A stretch of DNA of 64,000 nucleotides, from the NCBI GenBank assembly GCA_039619475.1, contig CM077115.1, positions 29,525,083 to 29,589,082 on the forward strand. Direction: 5' to 3'. How positions within the stretch are numbered: the first letter of the stretch is position 1; every line of letters begins with the position of its first letter. This DNA comes from Icerya purchasi. Lineage: Eukaryota > Arthropoda > Insecta > Hemiptera > Monophlebidae. This document shows, in pieces, positions 13,000 through 23,764 of this stretch. Under the pieces are notes generated by a model, which was given only the letters and a program-made list of their open reading frames with translations, was not told the origin of the DNA and did no database searches. Both the position numbers and the translations under genes were made by a program.

Positions 13000-13567
13000 G
13001 GTTAATTTTGATTGATTGATTGGTTTTCTTGAGACAATACCATGGTAGGTTCTCTCTTCTTTCCATGGCGTAGTTCAACAACTGATTGGGCCATTGTGGC
13101 TTCACTTGTTGATATGACACACATCGCCGATTTGAATATTATATTCATCGCCTTTGCAGTCTATTAGTGCACCTGCTGCCGTACACTAGTGTCTTGGATA
13201 ATAATCCTAACCGTCAGACAAACGGGGTGCTACTGAGGACTAGCAGTGTGAGGTTTTGACAGCGACCACAACTCGCTGAGGGTGAGATAGTCGTTAGATA
13301 TATGTGGATTTTTGATAGTCAGTTCCTCAGTCTGCCCATCCACATCCTCGTACCTCATTGCCCTGTCGCTACTGGAATCATCTACTAGAGATTTTGCACC
13401 AGTAGCCGCTCTTGGTTCGCGACTGCTTATTAGTTATTCGCAGCTAACCAGCATATCTGCTGGTCGTTCCACTATCCACCACCCGTGGACGCGCCCGGTT
13501 CCGGTTAGAGCTCCGGATCCCAAAGGGGTATAAAGTGCCCCCCTGGGGGGGGGGGGGTATACGTATT

Positions 13568-14955
13568 ACTTAGTGAGAAAAAGATTTTCCGACATTGGCT
13601 TATGGATGCACAAATTCACTACTACACGATGAAAAGAGTATGACAATAGGCTAATTAAGAACATTGGTACCGGAGCTGACCACAATTTCAATATCAGAAA
13701 TTTGAAAGGTCAATACTTCTTTAGAGTGATTGAGTAATGTAGCAGAATTACATACTTTTTGTACGTTCATTATTCTAGATACAAAGAAGCACACGCGGCA
13801 CAGAACTTGGTCAGCATAATATGTGGAGTATGCAACAACAGTGTAAGCATGTTGATGTTGGAAATGAAGATTTGCGCATTTAAGGGAGAGATGGACACAT
13901 AAGACTTATTCGGCCTTTCTCAAGTGTTGTCGCAAATAAGTACTCTTTAATTTTTCCATAATCCTGAGACTGCATCTTTTTTTCTTTTTCATTTCACCGA
14001 ACTATGTTTCGGAAATAATAATAGTGAAATTGAGACAATCTTATTTTAGTTTTTGCGTTTACAGCGAAAAAAAACAAAAATGAGAATAGAATTTACTAAG
14101 ATACAAAAGGAAATAAAAACCATCACTCTGACTATTTATAACGTCTTGTAAAGCCTTAAACATGCTATTAAATTTAAAAAACAAAAACAAAAAAAAAACA
14201 TGATGTCATGTAATTTTATCTCATTTGTAAGATTCAGATTTCTAGTACTGCTTCATTTCAAGCCCGGTAGAATTATATTTACTTTTAATTTGAAATTTGA
14301 CATCGATGATGTCTGGAATGGTGAGGTTCGCATTAAGCTGCCCTGATGAGTAGTTTATAAACCTGCGTTTTGGCACACAAAGGATGACAAAATAGCTGTC
14401 AATGGATCCATTGGGATATGTTCAGTTTTCGTGGTAAAATTCGGAAAATTAAATAGAAAGTAATTGCGCCGTTGGATTGACAGACTTGTGTATAGCGAAA
14501 GCGAGGCTAGAGTTATTTAAAAGGAGTTGGTGATTGGATTATTGGATTTCTGCTCCATGGAGGTTAAATTGGAGGTTTCAAATAGTTACTTGGGTAAATT
14601 TTTACCTACGTTATACTGATTTAAGGGTCTAATTTTATTACACTGCTCCACGTTTAAAGCGGCCGGATGATAAAAATTAGAATCATGTACCAGAGAAGTA
14701 TTTCTTATACAGATTATTCCGATAAAACCAGGAGGGTCGGTTTTACCTTTTTTTTTTTACTTTTTTTAACATTTTCGTTTATGTCTCGTTATTTTAGATT
14801 AGATTTAGTTGGAGCGATTTGATCTGAAATAAGACTAATATGGTAGCTGAGCACCTTAATTACCGTTTCTTAGAGCATGCTATCTCCCAGTAAGGTTAAA
14901 ATTAAATTGAACGGAATTTTTTTGAACCAGTTTTTAATCAATTATCAAATTAATA
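13568..14955. other. non-coding stretch, nothing recognised
   Basis: AT-rich with T-runs (about 14750-14767). No frame, terminal repeat or RNA gene could be supported. Confidence 0.5.
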
Positions 14956-15092
14956 TAACTCTACCATCTCCTTTCCTTCATCTTCTGTGGTGTCCGCACT
15001 GCTGTCCTTTGTTGCGTCCATTTCGGACCGCTTAGTTTTTTAATTTATTAGCTTAGTTTTCGTTGTTGTTGGGTCAATGCCGCTGGCGCGCC

Positions 15093-15123
<31 letters not shown>
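14956..15123 (+). mobile_element. LINE 3' end, family A copy 2 (5'-truncated, poly-A)
   Basis: From about 14956 a frame reads as the last ~28 residues of a LINE protein, with a SFPSS...SFVASISDRLVF-type C-terminus and a TAA at 15041-15043. The family's 3' block follows at 15062-15093 and ends GCGCGCCC, then about 30 A. Orientation is plus. The conserved terminal block can form a small GCC/GGC hairpin inside GGG...CCC, plausible as the recognition structure for reverse transcription. A target duplication was not found. Confidence 0.65.
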
Positions 15124-15125
<2 letters not shown>

Positions 15126-15945
15126 ACCATTAAATACTTTGTAGGCAAAAAATTAAAAGTAAAATTAATTTATAAGTTTATATTTTAATTTAGTTCGATT
15201 ATTATTTAAAACATTATTAATTTCTTCGTTAATAATTATAATAACTCAGTTTGATATAATATTATTAGTATAGATGAAGTTAAAACGAATAAAAAAATTG
15301 CGTTTTAATAAATGCTTTAAATAATAATCGATTTAAATTAAAGTAATACGTATTTATAAATTAATTTTACATTTAATTTTTTGACGAGACAAAGAGTGTT
15401 ATCGTTTAAAACGGTACTATTGTAACTATTAATTTAATAACCCTTTGCTTAAAAATAAAAGTTATAATTTATAATACTACACTTAATATGTGTATACAGC
15501 GATAATTATTAAAAATATCTTTTAGTTTTCTTCATTTCTATTAAATTTGTTTACTTTAATTTATTTAATTATCCGAGTGTGCGTGAGTGTAGATTTTTCA
15601 TAATATCGAAACATGTTGGATAATGTGGTGAATTTTTAAATTTAGGAATATGATTTTATCGTTTAATTTTAATATGTGGTAATAAAAATTGTAACGTTAA
15701 CAGAAAAAACAAAATAATTAACAAAAAAGAACGAAAGGTGGTATATTTGTCTATACGGACGGATTCGAACCGGGCCACTCTGCGACTACCGTGCAAAATT
15801 AATCGATATGATTAACGAGAATAATAATTACTGTTGAATAATCAATAAATCAATCGTTATCCACGTATATTCGTTATTATTCCAATAAAATTTATTCGTT
15901 ATTATTCGATTTCGATTAGCAAATGCTCAACACTGATTTCATATA
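15124..15945. other. very AT-rich stretch with a B-box-like word
   Basis: No coding frame. At 15759-15775 the sequence GGATTCGAACCGGGCC is a minus-strand RNA polymerase III B-box-like word (GGTTCGAATCC), but no cloverleaf closes around it, so it is at most a decayed tRNA-derived SINE. Confidence 0.45.
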
Positions 15946-16311
15946 GAATAAAACCTCTTTCAACCAGCCGCAGATTAACCGGCCTATCTGTAAAACAAAA
16001 TTTTTTTCTCTCCCCCTCTTTCCCTTCTAGCCTATAATATCACATACGTAATAGCTAGATGACTTATTCCACTAATTGTAAGTTCAATTCATATGATTTA
16101 ATTATTTTGTATTACTTTATGTACGGATAATCTATGTCCAATAAAATGAGTTGCAATTATTTGCTTGGTTATTCATGATGATATCTGATGAAATCTATTG
16201 GTTCGCTCTGAAGGAAAATCAATTTTTCACAGGAACTTAGGGATTAACCGGCCAAACGTGAGACTGGCCTGGTCTCGGCCCCGCCCACACCGGTTAAGAG
16301 AGGTTTTACTG
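15946..16311. mobile_element. Tigger/pogo-like MITE
   Basis: The ends are inverted repeats. The right end read inward is CAGTAAAACCTCTCTTAACC; the left end is a slightly decayed GAATAAAACCTCTTTCAACC. TA dinucleotides lie outside both ends (15944-15945 and 16312-16313), as expected for the Tc1/mariner superfamily. GATTAACCGGCC occurs near each end as a subterminal repeat. The 366 bp in between have no transposase, so this is a non-autonomous copy. The CAGTA-AACC terminus is typical of pogo/Tigger elements; the subfamily is not determined. Confidence 0.55.
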
Positions 16312-16313
16312 TA

Positions 16314-16762
16314 ATACATTACGAATTAATTGGATAATTTGCTAATTCTTCACCGTCGCCGGATGTTTTTGGATTTATTGAAATTGTTCAGCAAGTGCCA
16401 GTGAATTATTTTATTGAGGAATTCTATAATCTTTTCGACCACCGGGCACTTTTTAAATTGCCTTAAAACAGGATTTCAAACAAACAAACGCTTAAAGTAT
16501 ATTTTAAAATAAATCTTCTTCACGTGTATTTTTTGTGCGGTCAGTTGCAAATTGGGAAATAATGTAGTCATTTGATTTTCATCGCCTTTTAATGTCAAGT
16601 TAGTTAGAACCTATGAAATTGGGTGTGACTTTATAAAAACTCGTTTTTCATAACTTCAAGTTTTAGCAATATCCTCGGAGAAGGCAAATATAGTAGATCT
16701 GATAAGGAACTTTTGTGCATTGACCGTAGTGCAATCCATTTAATAACAATCAAAAATGTATA
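16314..16762. other. non-coding, AT-rich
   Basis: Nothing recognised between the Tigger-like MITE and the mariner element. Confidence 0.5.
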
Positions 16763-16764
16763 TA

Positions 16765-17654
16765 CGTAGGACATTTCAAAAGTAATATGCACGCACATGT
16801 GAAAAAAAACTAAAAAAACTATTTGACAAAGTCATATTAATATTATAATCTTTCAATCCTCGTCAATGATACGTTCCCAGCGTCGGGGGAGGTTTTGGAT
16901 GTCGTCCAGGAGGCCTTTGAAGTTTACTTCACAAATCCGTCGGATCACCGTACTATTTAAGGCCTCTAAATCCGGAAAATGGATTTCTCGCATCGGCTCT
17001 TAAGTTTATGGAACAAGCCATAATCACAAGGAGCCATATCCGGTGAACAAGGTGGATGTGGTAACAATTGTCAGCCGTATTCCGCAAAAATTGCTCGAAT
17101 TTCATCATTATCGTGCGAGATGATGATCAAATAGTGACGGACGCAATTTTCAGATTTTCGGTGCTGGTGGTCGACAGGCTTTCAATGTCAGCTGTATGAC
17201 CTATCTCTTCACACATCATACGGCCATCTTCAACGATCAGTGTTGATAGCGATGTTTGTGTTGTCACGCGAAGTTCTTGGATGACCAGTACAAGGTGCAT
17301 TTCCAACCAAATAACGGCCTTCTTCAAAATTTTTTTTTGCCCAGCGGGAAATACTGATACAGTTCCCATGGTGTCACTGTCATCTTCAAATGCAGAATAA
17401 ATTTCTGTAGGCGTACGACCACGAAAAGTTTCAATTTTCACATACGATCGCTGGTCCAGATTTGTAACGCGATCCAAGGAGCGATCTTCCATCATTACAA
17501 AAACACGTTCGTACTTGTACGCACGCACAACTCACTCGAAACCAATCACAGTGCACACTGTCGTGTTGACAAAACTTCATGTTTCCCCCTCTTCTAAATG
17601 TATACAGACTGCGTAAGAATATTATGTGCATTACTTTTGAAGAAATGCCCTACG
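16765..17654 (-). mobile_element. internally deleted mariner-like element with TIRs and TA duplication
   Basis: Terminal inverted repeats start CGTAGGACATTTC (left) and, read inward from the right, CGTAGGGCATTTCTTC. Both then contain AAAAGTAAT and GCAC. TA flanks both ends (16763-16764 and 17655-17656), the mariner target duplication. The 890-bp length compares with about 1.3 kb for an intact mariner, and the missing part is the middle of the transposase. The transposase remnants read on the minus strand. Confidence 0.82.
16858..17530 (-). pseudogene. mariner transposase remnant (N- and C-terminal parts)
   Basis: The right part (about 17530-17127) encodes the N-terminal helix-turn-helix side: QRSYVKIETFRGRTPTEIY, then an FEDD block, then TLIVEDGRMMCEEIGH, as in mariner transposases. 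The left part (about 17080-16858) encodes the C-terminal catalytic end in broken frames: HPPCSPDMAPCDYGLFHKLK, containing the last Asp of the DD34D triad, then PRRWERIIDED. The segment carrying the first two catalytic Asp residues is deleted, and several frameshifts and stops are present. It cannot make transposase but could be mobilised in trans through its TIRs. Confidence 0.8.
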
Positions 17655-17656
17655 TA

Positions 17657-19090
17657 TTTAAAACGATGTATCACATTCCTTCTGCGGTCAGTTCACTTTG
17701 GAGCAAGTTCGTTTGCATGATCAACCCCTTGATTATCATTTGCGCTTGCAGAGTTGATTACAAGTATAATTGTTCATGGTATTTTTTTCTATTCTTTTCG
17801 TTTTTGGCCAGTCAACAAAGGACCATTAAGTACCTAGAAACAATTTCTTCGCAGAGAAATAGTCAATTAGTTATGTATTTTGTCTGAGATTGATAGTATA
17901 AATATTGCGAGAGCTGAAAAGAGATTAGGAGAAGATAAGATGGATGAAGCACAATAGGAAGAAGGAAGCCTGAGCGATAGCAAGTCGGAATACAGAATAG
18001 AGAATATTCGGTATATATATATATATATATATAGGGATGAACACTCGAAAAATACATGATTGGAATCTGGCTTTATAACAGCAAAGCGGCGGAATAACGA
18101 AGAATCAGGAATAAGATGAAAGATTAAGCTGAGCGGGTAGACAGATGGAATGAGTACTGAAATATGATGATAAAGCGCAGTTATCCTGCCGAAGTCTGTA
18201 ATGGAACATTTTACTCGAGGATAGCAGATTAGAGGTAGGAATTATATTAGAATAAAGACGGAAAGATGCAACGGAGCGAGCTGGAGAATCCGCTATCTCA
18301 TATGCTGACATGGCAAAAGACCCAAAGCAATCTTTATGTACGGAATGAAGAGAAAAGTGATTGTGGATACGAGAAAGGAATTCAATGGAAAAGTCGCAGC
18401 AGTGAATAGGAAAGGAAGAACAAATAGCCTAAAGAACACTCATGGGCTCAAAAATAATTGGACGAGAAGCGCGATGTGGAGGAGATATAAGTAATAGAGC
18501 ATAGCCACAACGGAAGTAAAGACGGTACAGAAGGAATTGAAGAGGAAAAGATTCATAAAAGCTGATATCACGGGGAGTTAAAAAAGAATTCCGAATATGA
18601 TTGTAAGTGGAAAATAGGGTATTAATTGTGCTCAGGAATTTCTGCATAGCTGCTGATCGGGAAAGGTAATTGGCGGATAGAGATAAATGTAAGAAACATT
18701 CGGAAATTGAGAAAACCCGAATAGGTTGAAGAGAAAATAAGAAATGCTACTACATAGTGTAGCGATTAATTTGACGAGGAACAGTTAACACGCAAAGAGG
18801 CATAAGCTAGGATAGAAATTTTCCCGGGGGGAAAGTGGCAATTTTATAAAATACGAAAGTACGAAAGCGTTAAGTCTGGATGAACTCAGCGAAAAATTGC
18901 TTAAATAAGAAGCGATAACCTAAATATAATTTGCGGGTGAACAAGAGAGACGTGTTTAATTTAGCTAGAAGTGTTGTTGAGATCGCGAAAGATTTAAGAG
19001 GACCGAGGCAGAGTCGAAAACATGAATTTTGTATCATGTCTAGTTTGTAATCTCCAGAGGCAGAACCGTAATCAAAGGAGATTTTCTTAT
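17657..19090. other. purine-skewed non-coding stretch
   Basis: From about 17880 to 18800 the plus strand is strongly A/G-rich with many GAA and GGA words and scattered stops in all frames. A (TA)n tract lies at 18011-18033. It resembles eroded retroelement sequence but no domain could be read. Confidence 0.4.
18011..18033. repeat. (TA)n microsatellite
   Basis: About 11 TA units. Confidence 0.85.
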
Positions 19091-20840
19091 AGTACTATAC
19101 GATTGTAATGCGATAGTTTTTCAATAGCTTTTTTGTGTTACAGGTATTGCTGTTATGTACGTAATCACTGAACGCGTACACATAGCTTAACATTTTTTCT
19201 ACTACCTGAATAGGATGATACTCAGTAGACCTGTCGTATCATGAAAATTTTTTAAACAATAAATCGTATTTTTATGGAATTTATACAAAATCGTTTTTAT
19301 TTATAAAATATCAAGTCACGTCAAAAATTAGTTTATCCGTGTCACGGAAGTGTGTTTATAAAATGCATAAAATGGGGAAAAAACAAAGTTCCGAGATGAG
19401 TAAACATTAAAAATAAGATCTTACATTCTAGAGGTCCGCACTTACAAAAATTTAAAAATTATTCTAGATTTTTGGTTGTATTTTAATTTTCAATTGCATT
19501 ATTATTATTACTTTTTTTTTACATTAAATATTTCATTTTGACGATTGATTCCCCTTCTTCATTTCGATTCTAAATTTTATTTTATTATTTTCACTTCTGA
19601 AATTTTTTACGGATTTTTGCAATCATTTTAATATTAATTTTTTTAAATAAAATATCCTTATATAATATATATATATATATATATATTCATATTAACAATT
19701 ATGTTTCGCTTGTCGTTGGTTACCTCCCTATATTGTCCTCTCGACTCAAACGAAGAGCCTGTTTTCGATGCTGATCATGTGTTCTTTGAGTATTCATTCT
19801 GCTTTCTACTACAGTTTGCTGCGACTTGGTCTTTCTACTCCGTATTGCATCTCTTATATCCAATTTTTTCCTTCTCAACAGATTATCCCTATTATTTATT
19901 CCTTTCTCCTAACAACATTTGATATCGTATGAAGATATAATTGACTCCTTCCTTTTCTAATTGTTTCTAGGTAAAGCCCCCCCCCCCCCCGGTTAACGAA
20001 CATGAAAAAAAAACAAACTGTCATTCTTACAGTGATGTAATGTGAACATCATATATTACATTTTTCCGTGTTACAGATGTGTGTTATATTGTTTCACAAA
20101 CAGTAAATTAAACTTATCGGTTTTTCATCACTATTGGGGGGGGGGGAGCGTTATTATTTCGAAAAGAAAAAAAATTAATCAATTGGAATCTATAAAAATT
20201 ACAGAAAACTACCATTTGAAGGTTCAGAGGGTGATTACAAGGAGAGGTTTTTATTACTTTTGCCTAAATCACGATTAGTTCCTGATGTGTTTATACATGC
20301 TGTTTTAATATTTGTACCATTTATCGCGACAGCACAAATTATTTCTGTTCTTTGGCATTATCGTTTTATTTGTTTTTTAATATCCACTTGAATAATACGT
20401 AAATATTATTACATTTGTAATACTAACATAATATTTCTCTTCTTTCCTCAGCCGTTCATTCTAAATTACCGCTCAACTGCTATTCTTCTTCATTTTCTAA
20501 TCGTGCTTCCTTTTAAATAATTCAGCCATCTCTTCAACCGCATTCATAGTTTTCTAGGTACTTGCTCCCTCTTAAACGCTCTACAATCACTGCTGATTTT
20601 AAACCATAGGTATCACCTTTTTTCGGTTTTATATGCGCTCCATTCTGTCTTTTCCATTCACCATCCATATGATCCTAACATCATGTTGGAATGTGCGGCC
20701 TTCTCTATCGCGATTAAAACTTGACATCCCTACTTCTTATAATGCTGCTATGAATTCTCATTTCCGTCATCATTCCTGTCCCCTTGAATTATTTTTATCC
20801 TCTGCCCTTAAGCGCTTAAGAATATAAATTTGATTTCTGC
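19091..20840. other. AT-rich non-coding stretch with C- and G-runs
   Basis: Contains a (TA)n tract (19661-19686), a 14-C run followed by GGTTAAC (19977-19990) and an 11-G run (20136-20146). The C-run next to GGTTAAC echoes the G-run next to TTAACC in the 2.69-kb repeat units. No coding frame supported. Confidence 0.45.
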
Positions 20841-22018
20841 ATTTCTTAGGTTCTCGCTGACAAGCCGATTATTAAAAGAAAAAAAGGAAAAAAACCAAGA
20901 ATGCCTTTCCTCGGCCATTGCTCAAAAACTGAAACCGTAATTATTGCACGGTCAGAAAGCGATATTTTAATTACTGTATCAACTTCTCCGAAGCGAAATG
21001 CCACTTTTTCTTCCTGCAGGTTGGGCACTTGAATTATTCATAAATCACCGTTTTTGCTAATGGCGAATATATAGAGATAAGTAAGCATACGAGCAAAGAA
21101 TTTTTTTTCTGTTTTCAGCGAAACATTTTGACCCTATTTTTTTCTAAGTGGGGTCGGTAACTTTGAGCTAAACGGTGCGTTTTAACTTTTAATTCGATTC
21201 GGAAGCTTTTTATCGCGAGTTTTTTTTTTAATTTAGTGCTGTTAAAATGAAATCTTTTTAAGGCGAAAACCGGCAAAGTCAGCTTTTGCTTTATATTAAG
21301 AAACTGATCAAGTTCAATTTCGATATTGAAACGCTCATTGACCATGATATCGCAGGATCGCTGCGAAGCGCGTCTCTTATCTGACAACAAAGTAACTCTC
21401 GGCTGCTCCGATGTCGTCTTATTAATTTCTTTTAACCTGACGTAATTTTAAATTAAATTCTCACTGTCGTTTTCCAGTTGCCTTCCGAGGGGGGAATTCT
21501 GTGCCGTTATTTAATTATATTCCTTACCTACCTTCGAAAATTTCCCTTTCATCTTCCTACTAAAAACACACTTTTCTATTTATAATTTAATTTCGAGTTT
21601 GAACGCTGCCAACTAAAAATGCTGAAAGCCTGTGTTCCATTTGACTCGTTCTTTCTTTAGCGTTCCGCGTATAAAAATATTATTGCCGCCAATTGAGAAC
21701 AGGCTGATAAATTTTTGTTCGGCTTATTTGCTGCTAAAGAACCTCCGCTGTGTGTATAGGACTGTATAGTTGGCAGGAAACGGCATTTTGATCTCGCTAA
21801 CTTAATCGCTGATTTTGTTCTACGAGATTTTCAGTTAGCGACAACTCGGCGGTGATTATATTTTTTGTTCGAATAATAATATAGACGTATTACCTGCAAT
21901 AAATAGGCTAGTATGCATAGAACAGGGGGCTCTGTCAGCTATAAGGGGACAGTCGGGGTAAATCCGTCGACAGTTTAAAACTACCGAAAGAAAACCGAAG
22001 AATTTTATATAATTGGGA
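20841..22018. other. unique-looking sequence, moderate GC
   Basis: Homopolymer interruptions only; CpGs not depleted. It resembles host intronic or intergenic DNA. Short minus-strand frames (for example 21115-21390) have no recognisable domain. Confidence 0.4.
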
Positions 22019-22325
22019 TTTTTTTTTTTTTTTTTTTTTTCGTTTTTTGGGCGCGCCAGCGGCATTTACCCAATAACAACAGAAATTAAGGAAAGGGTTA
22101 AATAAAGAGATGATTAGAAATAGAGCTTAGGAAAGATTGGAGTACAGGGATTATGTCTGGAGATGGTAAGGAAAAGACAAAGGAAGAATTATACGGAGCA
22201 GGAAGACCCAGTGCCAAGATTTTGGAGTACAAAACAGAGCGCTCGGAATCAAGGGCAGGGCATTCAAAGAAGATGTGGTTTGCATCAAATATGAGAGGAG
22301 AGATGGAATTACGATTTTAACAAAA
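22019..22325 (-). mobile_element. LINE 3' end, family A copy 3 (zinc-knuckle tail, poly-A)
   Basis: Reading on the minus strand from about 22320, a frame gives DANHIFFECP, the second half of the CCHC knuckle that ends jockey-superfamily LINE ORF2 proteins. About 55 residues follow, with a QSFLSSISNHLFI-type terminus and a stop at 22098-22100. The family's 3' block then lies at 22080-22049 (GGGTAAATGCCGC...GCGCGCCC), then a short A-rich link and about 20 A (T-run 22019-22040). The element is cut off upstream of the knuckle, a typical 5' truncation. Confidence 0.7.
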
Positions 22326-23593
22326 AAAAAGCTATTACCGACTGTTGAAACATTCATCTATAAGCAGTACAGATGAATTAGTGTGGCGGGCTTTTCTAAA
22401 GTCTCGAAGAACCCAATTATATGTGTATGTGTGTGTGTGTGTGTATCTGTAAACTTCTTGAGCAATGATAGAATAACAAAAGAATAAAAAAGAAAAGTTT
22501 AAGACTATCTCGATAAATAGTTTAATGCAGCTTTTTACGATGTGAGTTACTGAGAAACGATTTTAACGAGGGGCAGCTGTCGGAAGGAGGGGAATTTGAG
22601 AAGTGGAAATTAGTCACGAACGTTTTGAACGTATTTGCAGTATGTTGACAGGAAGTTGTTCTCGTCGAATGTTAAATCGGTTTTTCGTCAATTTTACGTG
22701 AAAAATGGATGATAATTAGGAATGTGCGGAAAGCTCCAATGTGTAGCTCCATCGTGTGGTGGATAACGTTTAGAACGTTTATGTAATAGTACATTTCTGT
22801 TTCACACAGTCGCATTCGAATATAGAGAATAAGTGTTGACTTATTAACACGACGGTGTAGGAACTCTTTCGCGGTAAAGTTAAAAGGAACTTTTTCGAAG
22901 AACGGTGTGTTTGTGTGAGAAGACCGAGAAAGTTAGGGATGCGCTTTTCGTGTTTTCAATCGTGATTAACGTTGATGCAGAGTTTCTTCGATTAATCGTA
23001 AAAAGTACACCGATGAGCATTACGATGGGGTTATTGACTCGATGATGGGATTTTCGGCTGGAATGTGTACAGAACCGTTTTTCAAATGTTTTTTCCAAAC
23101 AATTTTCACCGGGCGGCGTAATATTATAGCGACTGTTAGGGCGAAATTTTCCCAAAAAATAAGGTTCGGCTTGTCAGGGAATTTACTTCGCCCTGGAGCC
23201 TAACTAGTTTCGGATTAGTCGGATTTTAAGGTTCGTCAGTGGCCGGCGTCGCCTCTAATTTTCATACAGCACATTCTTTTGACCGTTGAAGAAGGACATA
23301 TTTTTAACTTAGCGGGCCTTAAAAGAAGTTGTCAGCCGCTTGGAAGTGAGTGGCCAATTAGAATTTTTCACCACACAACAGTTTAGTTGAAGATGATTGA
23401 AGAATTACATTTTTTTTTGCACGCTGATAGGTGCATCTTATCCTAGTCCGTTCTTAATTTGCGCGAAAAGTAACGCTGAATGTCGCACTGTGAACCGCGC
23501 TCATTTCCAGTCAAATTAGAACCGGGGTATGCATAGAAATACGAGTATTTCATTGCCAAGTTTTGCTTGTGTGCTTATGTTAAAACCGATAAG
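22326..23593. other. unique-looking sequence with a (TG)n tract
   Basis: A GT repeat lies at about 22423-22443. From 22500 to 23590 the sequence is moderately GC and shows no coding frame or repeat that could be supported. It is possibly host non-coding DNA. Confidence 0.4.
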
Positions 23594-23606
23594 CAAATGT
23601 GCTAGT

Positions 23607-23701
23607 TTATTTATTATTAATATTTATTATTAATATTTATTATTAATATTTATTATTAATATTTATTATTAATATTTATTATTAATATTTATTATTAATA
23701 T
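23607..23701. repeat. 13-bp tandem repeat (TTTATTATTAATA)
   Basis: About seven near-perfect copies of a 13-bp unit abut the TGTGACGG LTR terminus at 23702. The same unit occurs about three times in every 2.69-kb repeat (first at about 26201-26238). Confidence 0.85.
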
Positions 23702-23764
23702 TGTGACGGATTCGGCCGCCATGACTTTCGATATTTTTCACGCTGTACCGAATTAAAAAATGAT
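23702..23764 (+). mobile_element. LTR terminus copy 1 (63 bp identical to LTR start at 25125)
   Basis: Begins TGTGACGGATTCGGCCGCC and is base-for-base identical to 25125-25187. The bases immediately before and after differ, so the left boundary is exactly at TG, as for an LTR end. Sequence beyond 23764 is only weakly similar to the other copy for about another 50 bases. Confidence 0.6.

Larger units (their letters stand above)
9920..13556 (-). mobile_element. near-intact full-length RTE-type LINE with target duplication
   Basis: A 3.64-kb non-LTR retrotransposon on the minus strand. GTATACGTATT occurs at 9909-9919 and again at 13557-13567, exactly flanking it, which is the target-site duplication expected from target-primed reverse transcription. 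In element order: a C-rich start (a C-run on the element strand next to 13556), a 5' untranslated region of about 550 nt, an apurinic-like endonuclease frame (12999 to 12055), a reverse transcriptase frame (to 9963), and a short 3' UTR ending GACTGAAGAG with no poly(A), typical of RTE-type elements. Two lesions separate the domains: a frameshift near 12060-12080 and an in-frame TAA at 11997-11999. Otherwise the reading frames are clean, so the copy looks young. RTE assignment is from motif style (EN-RT, no RNase H, YADD, GVRQG). Confidence 0.85.

Noticed and set aside
15752..15830. Possible tRNA gene on the minus strand (B-box word)
   Set aside because: No acceptor or anticodon stems pair around the B-box-like word, so it is not a tRNA.
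17863..19090. Purine-rich block as a LINE ORF1 or endonuclease region
   Set aside because: No motif could be read in any frame; skewed composition alone is not enough.
23607..23701. CRISPR-like repeat array
   Set aside because: The 13-bp units are directly adjacent, with no spacers, in eukaryotic AT-rich DNA. It is a plain tandem repeat.
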